Assembly: GCA_030761205.1 (NCBI GenBank)
Contig: JAULJL010000010.1
Location: forward strand, 13,735,241 to 13,799,240
Source of the DNA: Fremontodendron californicum
Taxonomy: Eukaryota; Streptophyta; Magnoliopsida; Malvales; Malvaceae
Reading direction: 5' to 3'
DNA length: 64,000 nt
Each line of letters opens with the position of its first letter. Within the stretch, counting starts at the first letter, position 1. This document shows, one piece after another, positions 22,561 through 33,104 of the stretch. The position numbers and the translations under genes were made by a program. The notes under the pieces are model-generated. The model was not told the origin of the DNA. It saw only the letters and a program-made list of their open reading frames with translations, and did not search any database.

Positions 22561-25500
22561 TACTTCCTTTTGTAGTCCCAATTTTAACCTCTTTTATCTC
22601 CTTACTACTTCTGAAATTCAACAATTCCAATAGCTCCACATGAGGAAGTACTTGTTTCTCTTCTTGTTCTATTTTTCTTAATAAGTCCAGAGGTAGACCA
22701 TAATCCTTAATATCTTTATTGGCCTCAAAATCACCCGTGCAAATGGGTCTCTCAAAATTCATTTTAGAGTTACTGACAGGAAGGTCCTCATATTCCGCAT
22801 CCGTACACCTGTAAATAGGTAGGGAAGAAACAATATAGGAAAACATATATACAATCGAAGCAAAATAAATAGCATAAATGAAAGAATATGGACACATCAA
22901 TATGAAGGAAAAGCATCGTGCTTGTTATTTATTGAATGAAACTTTTAGATAAAAGCCCATTACAAAAGAAATTCTTAATATCTTCGAGCAGAGATATTTA
23001 AGATTTGTTTAAAAGTAATACGTTGGAATAGACCTAAAAACTATAGGCAGCTCGGTTGCACTCCAATTGGCCAGTCTCTATCCTGGCGGACAAGGTCGCA
23101 CCATCCAGTTAGCATTCTCACTTTCAATTCTTTCTTCCCCAGTCATTTAGATCATCATGTCCTGTATCTGCTCACCTTTATTCACATGGAACATTTCAAA
23201 AGCTTGCTCGATCAGTACGAGTGCATCATCAAAATTCTTTTCTCTGAACAGAGAACCGACTGAGCGAAAGCTGTGAAGGATAGGTGGGAATATCATAGGC
23301 TCCCACTCAATATCCATACCCACGAGACGGGCCATCCTCCTTTGTCGGTTCTTTTCAACTTGTTTCCTCTTCTCATGGGCCTTTGGAAGAAATCCCAGGC
23401 CAAATCGGTCTTTCTTTCACACTACTTCCATTGCTTGAGCCATCCCCTGAAGATATTTTCCAAGACCTTTTCCAGCCCTGCAGCCTTTTCACACGGTAGT
23501 TCTTACCCCCAGCCTTGTGTTCTTGGACAACCTTGGTTTTAGAATTTTTCGTCCTTCAACGACGAAAATCACATTTACGAATTCCAAAGATCGAAAGAAA
23601 CATTCTATGGCAGTTTCAATGGGTTCAACATAAGGAGATTCAGTAGATGCAGAGGCTATTACGTCCTCTTCTCCTAATAAAATGACCAAACGCCCCCTCC
23701 ATCACAAATTTTAGCTTTTGGTGGAGAGATGAAGGTACAGCCCCTGTTGAATATATCCACGGCCTTCCCAACAAACAATTATAGGACGGATTAATATCCA
23801 TGAACTGAAAGTTCACTGTATAGGTGCATGGGCCTATCTCCAGAGGAACCTAATAGTTCCCATTATATCTCTCTTGGTACCATCAAAAGCTCTGACCACC
23901 GTGCAACTTGGTAGCATATAAGAAATATCCACTGGCAATTTGGATAGGGTTGCCAAGGGCATCACATTTAATGAAGAACCATTATCCAAAGGGCCCTAAA
24001 AAATATGTGCCCCTTGCAAGTGGTAGTTATGTGAAGAGCCTTTGTTGACCCAATACCATTGGGTGGTATTTCATCATAACTGAAATATATATGGTCGTCT
24101 GCCGCGATGTTTCCCACCGCCTGTCTAATTTTTCTACCGATATGTTGTTAGCCACATATGCCTGATCCAACACTCTCAACAGGGCATTTTTGTGTGGCTC
24201 CGAGTTCAAAAGCAAAGATAAGATTGAAATTCTAGCTGGTTGACGTTGCAGTTGCTCAACCACACTATACTCACTATGCTTTATGAATTTTAAGAACTTG
24301 CAGGCTTCCTTCTCATTCACTGGCTCTTTTATCCTGTTTACCGAGGCTGACCCCTTTTCTACTTCTTTTGACAAATCCATCTCTCAATATGGATTGGTTC
24401 AGCTGCTTTCTTCCCTTTGTCCATTCTTCTATCTTTTCCTGTTAATCCATGTTCAACAGCCTCAGGAGCATAACACCTTCCACTTCGTGTTAAGTGCCCC
24501 ATACCTGTGATATCTTGCTAACTCGAAGACCCAGACATAACCATGATGTAGTCATATTTCCATTGTGCAGCTTTGTTTTCCTTGTATTAAAAGGAAATAG
24601 GCAAATCTATGATTAACCTAGGCGCACTTTCCTCAATAACTGGCATGACTTTCTCCTCTGGTTCATCATAATAGATGATCAAGGGTCTTCCTATCCCATA
24701 GCCAGCTGCATTCTCAATAACCTCTACTTCCTTCTTTGTCTCATCGTAAAACTGGGCCTCCCCATCATCCATCATTTTTTGGACTTTAGCCAGAAAGTCC
24801 CCGCAGTCCTATATGATATGACCTCGACACTTATAGAACAGGCACCAATTCTGCACCCTCTTTGCAACCATTTTTAAACTGTCTGCATCCCCCACCATTC
24901 CTGCCTTAACCATCTCGACCCATACTATCAACATTGGAGTCTTGACTTCCCTGGCATCCCTTTTTACCCTTATGACTTCCCCTGTCCATACTGCATATAC
25001 CCGATTCTCAACATGATCGGGCAATGGGTTTTCCGCTACATTCGGCCCATTCTTTGACCCAAACTTCACAACTCCGGCGTTGATCAATCTTTGGAGGCTT
25101 TGGACTTTCTTTCTTAAAGGCTAGGCAATCTTCAGTCGAATGTCTTTGAATTCCTGCATGGTACGCGCAGTTAGTATTTGCATTGTACCACCTTGGTTAT
25201 GGCGGTGTCAAAGGTTTGAGGTATACGGGTGCAATAAGTTGACCCTGCAACAGTTTGGGATATAGCTCACCATAGGTGGTAGGAATCAGATCAAATTGGG
25301 GTTTTTGATCGTTCCTTGGTGAACGTTGGTCATTGCGCCCGGCTCCTTGAGTGTTTGGGATAGTGTTTCGGGGCAGGTTTATATGTGGGGACATGCCAGG
25401 TGGAAACGGCTGTTGTGGTATATTGGTATAAGGGAAGGGATTTTGGGTAAGGTGGTTCACATTGGGGTAATAAGGATTATACCCCGGGTAAGGTGTGTAG

Positions 25501-25566
25501 GATGTAAGAGATGCATAAGATATAGTAGGAGTATAGCGCCTTGGTGGTTTATATGGTGTGGGAGGT
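22561..25566 (-). pseudogene. Tat-like gag C-terminus, protease and pre-RT linker (left part of the split host element)
   Basis: Reading leftwards from 25566: a Pro-rich gag segment (about 25460-25200), a zinc-knuckle-like CAYHAGIQRHS motif (about 25150), the gag tail (25087-24587), then a protease region. Its LDNGSSLNVMPLATL active-site stretch (Asp-Asn-Gly-Ser) is near 23990-23945. A G-patch-like GKGLGKYLQGM (about 23470) and a segment matching the pre-RT linker of element B follow (22900-22640). Several stops and frameshifts break it. RT, RNase H and integrase are absent: the frame runs into the 45-bp minisatellite and then into 3' UTR. The right edge is cut by the F array; removing the array and one GAGGT copy restores a continuous gag frame with 38262-39480. 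Confidence 0.85.
25562..25566. repeat. left target-site duplication GAGGT
   Basis: The five bases directly before LTR1 equal the five directly after LTR3 (38262-38266), so the whole array is bounded as one insertion. Confidence 0.9.
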
Positions 25567-25896
25567 TGATAACTCGTATAATTATATAGTTTTTAGTTAT
25601 GTTTTATTATTGTTTTGTGTCAAATACGAGTTATTATTGTTTAGTCTAATTGTGTTTATGATCTTTTATATTTTTATGTAATTTGGTGTTTTTCACAAGT
25701 TTCTTTGAGTGATTTCAGATTACTAGAATTAAGGGCAAATCCAGTTCAGTTCCAGTTCCGACACATTTTGCCATATCAGCTATATCTGGAGTTTCACTCA
25801 AGCAATAAGGCTGAAATTTGTAGCCGTGCAAATCTAAGAGGCATATCTATCTTTTTCATGTTTTATACTTCTTGAAACGGAGTCGTTTTCCCTAGC

Positions 25897-26285
25897 GAAA
25901 TCGACCATCAAGTTGGCTGATGTGCAATGACGTCTGTGCTGACCTGTTTTCGTATTTTGCCCATATCTGCTTATCCACATCAGCAAATGAGCTGATTCCA
26001 ATGGCTATGGATCCGTAACTGATACGGGAACCTTTGTCTAGAAGACCATATGATCAGATCAGGCCTCTAATATTGACGAAATCGACCATCAAGTTGGCTG
26101 ATGTGCAATGACGTCTGTGCTGACATGTTTTCGTATTTTGCCCATATCTGCTTATCCACATCAGCAAATGAGCTGATTCCAACGGCTATGGATCCGTAAC
26201 TGATAGGGGAACCTTTTTCTAGAAGACCATGTGATCAGATCAGGCCTCCAACATTGACGAAATCGACCATCAAGTTGGCTGATCA
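25897..26285 (+). repeat. 181-bp tandem duplication inside the LTR
   Basis: GAAATCGACCATCAAGTTGG begins units at 25897, 26078 and 26259 (181 bp apart); the third is partial. It is repeated in LTR2 and LTR3 and present in the older copy (about 4020-4445), so it predates the split of the copies. Confidence 0.9.
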
Positions 26286-26394
26286 AAATTGTCATACAAT
26301 ATGACGAAAATTGTTAGAAAAATTCACCCACCTATTATACCTACCTTTGAAATTTGTAAAGCTTGTCTCTTGTCATTTAGCCTTCCAAAATGTG

Positions 26395-26403
26395 TATAAA
26401 TAG
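26395..26403 (+). promoter_or_regulatory. TATA box of the F LTR
   Basis: TATAAATAG lies about 65 bp upstream of the poly(A) signal; equivalents are at 31707 (LTR2) and 37020 (LTR3). Transcription would start near 26425. LTR3's copy would read rightwards, antisense, into the host element's gag. Confidence 0.7.
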
Positions 26404-26461
26404 AGGGCCTTGGATGATTGTAGAGGATCATATTGTACATAGGTAGGATATTAGCCATTTT

Positions 26462-26484
26462 AATAAAATTCTCTAAGTTTTCTT
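26462..26484 (+). terminator. poly(A) signal and inferred cleavage site of the F LTR
   Basis: AATAAA at 26462-26467 (31774 and 37087 in LTR2 and LTR3). Cleavage is inferred at 26484, because the 24 bp ending there recur inside the element at 28895-28918 followed directly by A18. This implies a short R region of roughly 60 bp. Confidence 0.7.
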
Positions 26485-27287
26485 CTTCTTTCTTTTCTCT
26501 AGTTTTCTTTTTCTTTAGAGAGAGCAAGAGGTTGGATAATTAATATTCTTCCTCTTCTTCTTTCTTTCTTTTATTTTCTTCTTAGATTTTCTTTAATTTT
26601 ATGTTTATATTTATAATGCCTATGCTAGGCTAAACTTCTATTTGGTTAAGGGTGATTTCAAAGCCCTAGACATGTTTTATGACTGATTTTCAGATTCTAT
26701 CTATCATTAATTTTCTATCAAAGTTGCTTATGTTCTTCTACAAGAATTGTTCATGATGTTGTCTTGATTTGTTTAGGTGTACAACTAGATAGATCTTGAT
26801 AATTATCTATTGCTAGTTTAGGAGTCTTGATCCGTGTAATTGTCTTGATTTCCTATTCATAAGTGGCAATTTGTGATTAATGATTATGGTCAAGTTTTCA
26901 ATAATTGCAAAGTGGAACATAACCTAAGTTGAACAATCCGAGCTTATGTGTTTGTTGCTTAGATCAACCTATCTTTCTCATCATAAAGCTGCCATTAAAT
27001 TGAATTTAGAGAGCTTATTCTAGGTTGTTTAATGGTTAGAGATTAAATAGAGAGCTTGTTCTATTTAACGACAAACTAAGGAAAGATTGGGATAACAGAG
27101 CTTGTTGTTATCTACGGTCGTTAACTTTGATAGTTGGTTGATATTGATAGATCTGAAATTGATTCTTAATGATGTCTAGTGGTGGAGAATGAAACCTTAA
27201 CCATATTTTTCATATTTGATTTTTCTTACTTACTTGTTTTCTTACTTTTCTAGTTTGCTTATTTTTAAAAGTATATTTATTTTTATT

Positions 27288-27432
27288 GGCTGGTTATACC
27301 GCCTAATTTGTATATTAACTTTGTTTTACTTTTATTGGCTGGTTATACCGCCTAATTTAGTATATATATTTTGATTGGCTGGTTATACCGCCTAATTTAG
27401 TATATATATTTTTATTGGCTGGTTATACCGCC
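27288..27432 (+). repeat. four spaced copies of GGCTGGTTATACCGCC in LTR1
   Basis: Copies at 27288, 27337, 27377 and 27417 are 49, 40 and 40 bp apart in AT-rich linkers. The motif is an imperfect dyad (GGC-GGT / ACC-GCC). The same four occur in LTR2 and LTR3; the older copy has three. Confidence 0.9.
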
Positions 27433-27642
27433 TTGCATCTTCTTCTTATTATTTACTTTAGTTTAAATCTGGCTTCAAAAACCCCTTTTCTTTTATTGTT
27501 CTTGAATTTAAGTTTTAAACTATTAACTTATAAACTAAAACCCAATCCCTGAGGACTCGACCCTTGCTAACTACTATACTTACAATTTATCTTTTTAGTG
27601 CAAGGTTAAATAAGATACACTCTTTTGGGTGCATCAAATTTT

Positions 27643-27660
27643 TGGCGCCGTTGCCGGGGA
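27643..27660 (+). promoter_or_regulatory. primer-binding site, tRNA-Asp type (unit 1)
   Basis: TGGCGCCGTTGCCGGGGA is complementary to the tRNA-Asp 3' end and starts 6 bp after LTR1. Confidence 0.9.
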
Positions 27661-27792
27661 TTGTTTTCTTTAGTTTATTTGTTACTTGGTTTATTCTTAT
27701 TTTCAGTTCTAATTAGTTCTATTTTCTTGTACATACGGGTTTTTCTTATCAAATTTTGAAAAAAAAAATTAAAATAAAAAAATAAAAAAAAA

Positions 27793-28734
27793 ATGATGGA
27801 ATTGAGCAATCTAACACTTGAAGAGTTGGTGGCATACATGAACATGGAGAATCAACAAGCCAATCTCACCTTCCCAGTTCAACAATTTGCCATGGGAGGA
27901 TGTCAAGGCCATCAAGTGTTTCGAGACCAACAGTATGATCATTACTCAAACACTTACCATGAGGGATGGTGGGATCATACTAATTATGGCTACTCGAAAA
28001 ATTACCAAGAAGTAGATCCTTATGCCAATTACACTCATACATCTAGCTTCAATCAATCATGGTCCCAAGAACCAGATCTTTTTCAACCACCACATATGAC
28101 TCAAAACTCGGGTACTTCTTTAGAAGATCTTGTCGATTCTCTTGTTACTAATACTTTGCAATTTCAACAGGAAACAAGGTCAAGTATCCAGAGTTTGGAA
28201 AGGCAAATGAGCCTATTGGCTAGTAGTATGGTGGGATGGGTAGCACAAAGATCTGAAGAACTCCCAGCCCAAACGATGGTTAACCCAAAGGAGAATGCTA
28301 CTATTGTGACCTTGAATAATGAGGAACAAGATGAGGATGAAACAAAATTAGAGATGGATTCTATTCTTGAGGATAATGAAGCCAAAGATCCAAATAAGAG
28401 TATTTCGGCACCTGAGGTAACGTTTAAGGTTTCACTTTTTACTAATGTTTCTTCTCCACCTTTTCCTAGTAGATTTGCAAAGTTCAAGGAGGAAGACCAT
28501 GAACAACACATGCCGAAAACCTTAAACAACTTGTTTGTGGAGGTCATTCAACAAGTACCAAAAGATGCACCATTCCTCGATGAGATATGCACCACCAAGG
28601 ATGATGGAATAATACTTGTAATGGAGAATACATCCACTGTTGTGCAAAGAAAGCTACCTCTCAAACGCATAAATTTGGAAAATTTCATGTATGAGCCTGA
28701 CAAGCGTAAAAAGCCAAGAAGGGGTGTTGGTTAG
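27793..28734 (+). CDS. gag-tail protein of element F (unit 1, 313 aa)
   Basis: This is an intact ORF starting with tandem ATGs after an A-rich leader. It is the only protein of the element. Residues 1-20 hold LSNLTLEELVAYMNMENQQ. Residues 20-110 are rich in Gln, Asn, Tyr and Trp. About 110-150 is an amphipathic segment with SIQSLERQM. Then comes LPAQTMVNPKENA, the counterpart of the LPS-T-NPK block of Athila-type gag, an acidic region (about 180-200), and PPFPSRFAKFKEE followed by a region like the gag-protease junction, ending in basic KKPRRGVG. The capsid core and CCHC knuckle are missing. Cis- or trans-acting help in RNA packaging is a reasonable guess only. Confidence 0.8.
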   Translation: MMELSNLTLEELVAYMNMENQQANLTFPVQQFAMGGCQGHQVFRDQQYDHYSNTYHEGWWDHTNYGYSKNYQEVDPYANYTHTSSFNQSWSQEPDLFQPPHMTQNSGTSLEDLVDSLVTNTLQFQQETRSSIQSLERQMSLLASSMVGWVAQRSEELPAQTMVNPKENATIVTLNNEEQDEDETKLEMDSILEDNEAKDPNKSISAPEVTFKVSLFTNVSSPPFPSRFAKFKEEDHEQHMPKTLNNLFVEVIQQVPKDAPFLDEICTTKDDGIILVMENTSTVVQRKLPLKRINLENFMYEPDKRKKPRRGVG

Positions 28735-30865
28735 ATTCAAAACACTAACTCAAGTGTTAATTGGGAAGGCAGCCCAGTTAAAGATGAAATTGCCAACCTT
28801 CCATATTTAGATTTGCTTTCTCTTTCTCTTTCTCTTTCTTTTCCTTTTTCTTTTATTATTTTTATTGTTTTTATTTTTATTTCTTATGTTTCTTTAATAA
28901 AATTCTCTAAGTTTTCTTAAAAAAAAAAAAAAAAAATTGATGTGTTTTAAGCCATTTAGAAGTATTCATTTTGAACAAGGTCTGAGTAAGGGAGACTTGA
29001 GACATACCTTGTCAACTTGATTTCTTCTTTTCAAAAAAAAAAAAAATTAAAAAAAAAAAGTTTGTTGTGTTTTAAGCAATTTAGAAGTATTCATTCTGAA
29101 CAAGGTCTGAGTAAGGGAGACTTGAGACACACCTTGTCAGTTTGATTTTAATCTTTTTATGTTTACTTGTTAATTTTTGTTTAGTATTTTAGGATTATTT
29201 AGGTTGCATGAGTTTGTTTTGTTTTGAGTCTTAGTTGTTCCTATTCTTATGTTATTAGTTCTTTTCTCTTACACATGATTCTTTCATTTGGGTTAATAGA
29301 CTTACATTGAGGACAATGTAAGAATTAAGTGTGGGGGGAATGATTTAGGATTTCTTTTATTTTGTCTACTATTTTTTTTTATGAGTCTTTATTATTATTA
29401 TTATTATTTTTTTTTTTTTGAGTTTTAGTTCCTTTTTAATACAATGATGAGATATGAATTGCATAAGTCTAAAACAGATTTATTAGTGAGAAGATTTTCA
29501 TGAGAATTGAGCTTGATGTCAACCTTTTTATGAGCCAATGTTAATATGATATGTTGATTGAGAAAGAAGCATGTTTAGACTTAATCTGACTTGTATAATC
29601 ATCCTTGTGAGTTTTTGAGCCTATAATGATTGATGCATTATACAAATCAATCTAATTTCTTTCTTGAGTGCTCTTATGATTACATGATTCTCTAGAACTT
29701 GCTTTAAACCGTTTGAGACTATATTGATACATGTGACAACATGAATATGATAGAGGCATTAGGATTATAACCAGAGCCAAACAACCATCCATTATTAATG
29801 TTCTAAGAGAACATCCCCACTAGTGAGCCAATTTGAGCCTACATTAAATATGCTGTTTTATTGGTAACCACAACTTACACCTAGCCTAAATATACTTATA
29901 TCCTTACCTTGTTCTAAAGATGGATTATATATTTTGAGACATATTGCAAAAAACAAGGGATATTTTTAGTTGAAAATTTGGGTTAGAAACAAGAAATAAG
30001 TGTGGGGGGAAAAGAAAAGAAAAGTCAAGAGAAAAAGAAATGGAATACTGGCAAATACATTCCTATGTAAAAAAATATGAATCATCTCTTGAATTTGTGG
30101 AAAAAGAAAAAGATGTTACAAAGTTGTTTAGAATGAAGAAAAGGCCCAACATAAATATTCGGCCTAGGTGACTATGTACTTGTAAAGAGTTTTGAGAAGT
30201 TTCTTTGTATAATTTTTTTTATGTCTCTAAACTTTATGAACTCTTTGGAACCTTTGGGATATCTTTATCCTTTTGTTCTTCAACCACATTACAAACCCCT
30301 TGGCCCCATTACAACCTTGATTAAAGACCTCTTGATTTATGAAGTTGCATGATCTTTTAGTGGAGAATAGGTGGACAAGCAAGCATATGGTAGAAGTGTT
30401 TTCATGAGATTGATTGAGTGTAAACACTTTACCACTACTTTAAAGAGTGAAAATCAAGAGAGTATCCCATGTGAGAAGTTGAGATTAAGTTTGAATATGC
30501 ATTATTTTGATTGAAATATGTTATGTTAATATTGGCTTAACTCAAACTATTTACATTCAAGCAAGATTTTTTGTGAATTTCTTTAAGCTATTGATTAGTT
30601 TTTAAGACTTGTCCAATGATTATCTCAAATTTATATTGGAAGGATTAGTTATAATTATTATTTTTAGTTTTTCTTATGTTTTCAATGTTTGTGGGTATCG
30701 TCCTAGTAAACCCTCACGAGACTAAACTCGTCCACTAGGGACACCTAGGGGTTTAAAGGCTTGTGTCACATGCTAAGTGCCACCGTGATTTCCTACGAAA
30801 ATGGATTAGATTAGATTTTCTTATTTTATTTTTATTGAGTCGTTGCTAGGGACTAGCAACAATCT
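28735..30865 (+). other. non-coding 3' half of F internal region, unit 1
   Basis: No coding potential is seen. It holds a CTTTCT-rich tract (28818-28850), the poly(A)-bearing block (28895-29150), and two polypurine-tract-like AAGTGTGGGGGG motifs (29327-29340 and 29998-30009), the first after CATTGAGGACAATGTAAG. That layout is typical of the 3' non-coding part of Athila/Tat gypsy elements. Confidence 0.8.
28895..29150 (+). repeat. block with captured poly(A) end and two ~90-bp repeats (unit 1)
   Basis: It begins with 24 bp identical to the LTR poly(A) region (26461-26484), then A18 (28919-28936), then a ~90-bp sequence starting TGTGTTTTAAGC (28941), another A-rich tract (about 29034-29060) and the sequence again (29066, 125 bp later). 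The older copy lacks the whole block. Confidence 0.85.
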
Positions 30866-30878
30866 AAGTGTGGGGGTG
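30866..30878 (+). promoter_or_regulatory. polypurine tract, unit 1
   Basis: AAGTGTGGGGGTG lies directly before LTR2. Confidence 0.85.
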
Positions 30879-32948
30879 TGATAACTCGTATAATTATATA
30901 GTTTTTAGTTATGTTTTATTATTGTTTTGTGTCAAATACGAGTTATTATTGTTTAGTCTAATTGTGTTTATGATCTTTTATATTTTTATGTAATTTGGTG
31001 TTTTTCACAAGTTTCTTTGAGTGATTTCAGATTACTAGAATTAAGGGCAAATCCAGTTCAGTTCCAGTTCCGACACATTTTGCCATATCAGCTATATCTG
31101 GAGTTTCACTCAAGCAATAAGGCTGAAATTTGTAGCCGTGCAAATCTAAGAGGCATATCTATCTTTTTCATGTTTTATACTTCTTGAAACGGAGTCGTTT
31201 TCCCTAGCGAAATCGACCATCAAGTTGGCTGATGTGCAATGACGTCTGTGCTGACCTGTTTTCGTATTTTGCCCATATCTGCTTATCCACATCAGCAAAT
31301 GAGCTGATTCCAATGGCTATGGATCCGTAACTGATACGGGAACCTTTGTCTAGAAGACCATATGATCAGATCAGGCCTCTAATATTGACGAAATCGACCA
31401 TCAAGTTGGCTGATGTGCAATGACGTCTGTGCTGACATGTTTTCGTATTTTGCCCATATCTGCTTATCCACATCAGCAAATGAGCTGATTCCAACGGCTA
31501 TGGATCCGTAACTGATAGGGGAACCTTTTTCTAGAAGACCATGTGATCAGATCAGGCCTCCAACATTGACGAAATCGACCATCAAGTTGGCTGATCAAAA
31601 TTGTCATACAATATGACGAAAATTGTTAGAAAAATTCACCCACCTATTATACCTACCTTTGAAATTTGTAAAGCTTGTCTCTTGTCATTTAGCCTTCCAA
31701 AATGTGTATAAATAGAGGGCCTTGGATGATTGTAGAGGATCATATTGTACATAGGTAGGATATTAGCCATTTTAATAAAATTCTCTAAGTTTTCTTCTTC
31801 TTTCTTTTCTCTAGTTTTCTTTTTCTTTAGAGAGAGCAAGAGGTTGGATAATTAATATTCTTCCTCTTCTTCTTTCTTTCTTTTATTTTCTTCTTAGATT
31901 TTCTTTAATTTTATGTTTATATTTATAATGCCTATGCTAGGCTAAACTTCTATTTGGTTAAGGGTGATTTCAAAGCCCTAGACATGTTTTATGACTGATT
32001 TTCAGATTCTATCTATCATTAATTTTCTATCATAGTTGCTTATGTTCTTCTACAAGAATTGTTCATGATGTTGTCTTGATTTGTTTAGGTGTACAACTAG
32101 ATAGATCTTGATAATTATCTATTGCTAGTTTAGGAGTCTTGATCCGTGTAATTGTCTTGATTTCCTATTCATAAGTGGCAATTTGTGATTAATGATTATG
32201 GTCAAGTTTTCAATAATTGCAAAGTGGAACATAACCTAAGTTGAACAATCCGAGCTTATGTGTTTGTTGCTTAGATCAACCTATCTTTCTCATCATAAAG
32301 CTGCCATTAAATTGAATTTAGAGAGCTTATTCTAGGTTGTTTAATGGTTAGAGATTAAATAGAGAGCTTGTTCTATTTAACGACAAACTAAGGAAAGATT
32401 GGGATAACAGAGCTTGTTGTTATCTACGGTCGTTAACTTTGATAGTTGGTTGATATTGATAGATCTGAAATTGATTCTTAATGATGTCTAGTGGTGGAGA
32501 ATGAAACCTTAACCATATTTTTCATATTTGATTTTTCTTACTTACTTGTTTTCTTACTTTTCTAGTTTGCTTATTTTTAAAAGTATATTTATTTTTATTG
32601 GCTGGTTATACCGCCTAATTTGTATATTAACTTTGTTTTACTTTTATTGGCTGGTTATACCGCCTAATTTAGTATATATATTTTGATTGGCTGGTTATAC
32701 CGCCTAATTTAGTATATATATTTTTATTGGCTGGTTATACCGCCTTGCATCTTCTTCTTATTATTTACTTTAGTTTAAATCTGGCTTCAAAAACCCCTTT
32801 TCTTTTATTGTTCTTGAATTTAAGTTTTAAACTATTAACTTATAAACTAAAACCCAATCCCTGAGGACTCGACCCTTGCTAACTACTATACTTACAATTT
32901 ATCTTTTTAGTGCAAGGTTAAATAAGATACACTCTTTTGGGTGCATCA
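30879..32948 (+). repeat. LTR2 of the F array (2070 bp, shared)
   Basis: This central LTR serves as 3' LTR of unit 1 and 5' LTR of unit 2. It has the same termini and internal motifs as LTR1. One private change noticed: CTATCATAG at about 32030, where the other two read CTATCAAAG. Confidence 0.95.
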
Positions 32949-32954
32949 AATTTT

Positions 32955-32972
32955 TGGCGCCGTTGCCGGGGA
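32955..32972 (+). promoter_or_regulatory. primer-binding site, tRNA-Asp type (unit 2)
   Basis: Identical to 27643-27660. Confidence 0.9.
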
Positions 32973-33104
32973 TTGTTTTCTTTAGTTTATTTGTTACTTG
33001 GTTTATTCTTATTTTCAGTTCTAATTAGTTCTATTTTCTTGTACATACGGGTTTTTCTTATCAAATTTTGAAAAAAAAAATTAAAATAAAAAAATAAAAA
33101 AAAA

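Larger units (their letters stand above)
25567..27636 (+). repeat. LTR1 of the F array (2070 bp)
   Basis: TGATAACTCG...GGGTGCATCA. Layout: a 181-bp duplication (units from 25897 and 26078, partial from 26259), TATA box 26395, poly(A) signal 26462, pyrimidine-rich stretch 26480-26580, and four near-palindromes at 27288, 27337, 27377 and 27417. I found one base difference from LTR2 and two from LTR3 while reading, so the copies are very young. Confidence 0.95.

Noticed and set aside
27643..27660. tRNA gene fragment.
   Set aside because: Only the 18-nt complement of a tRNA 3' end is present, at the fixed distance from an LTR; it is a primer-binding site.
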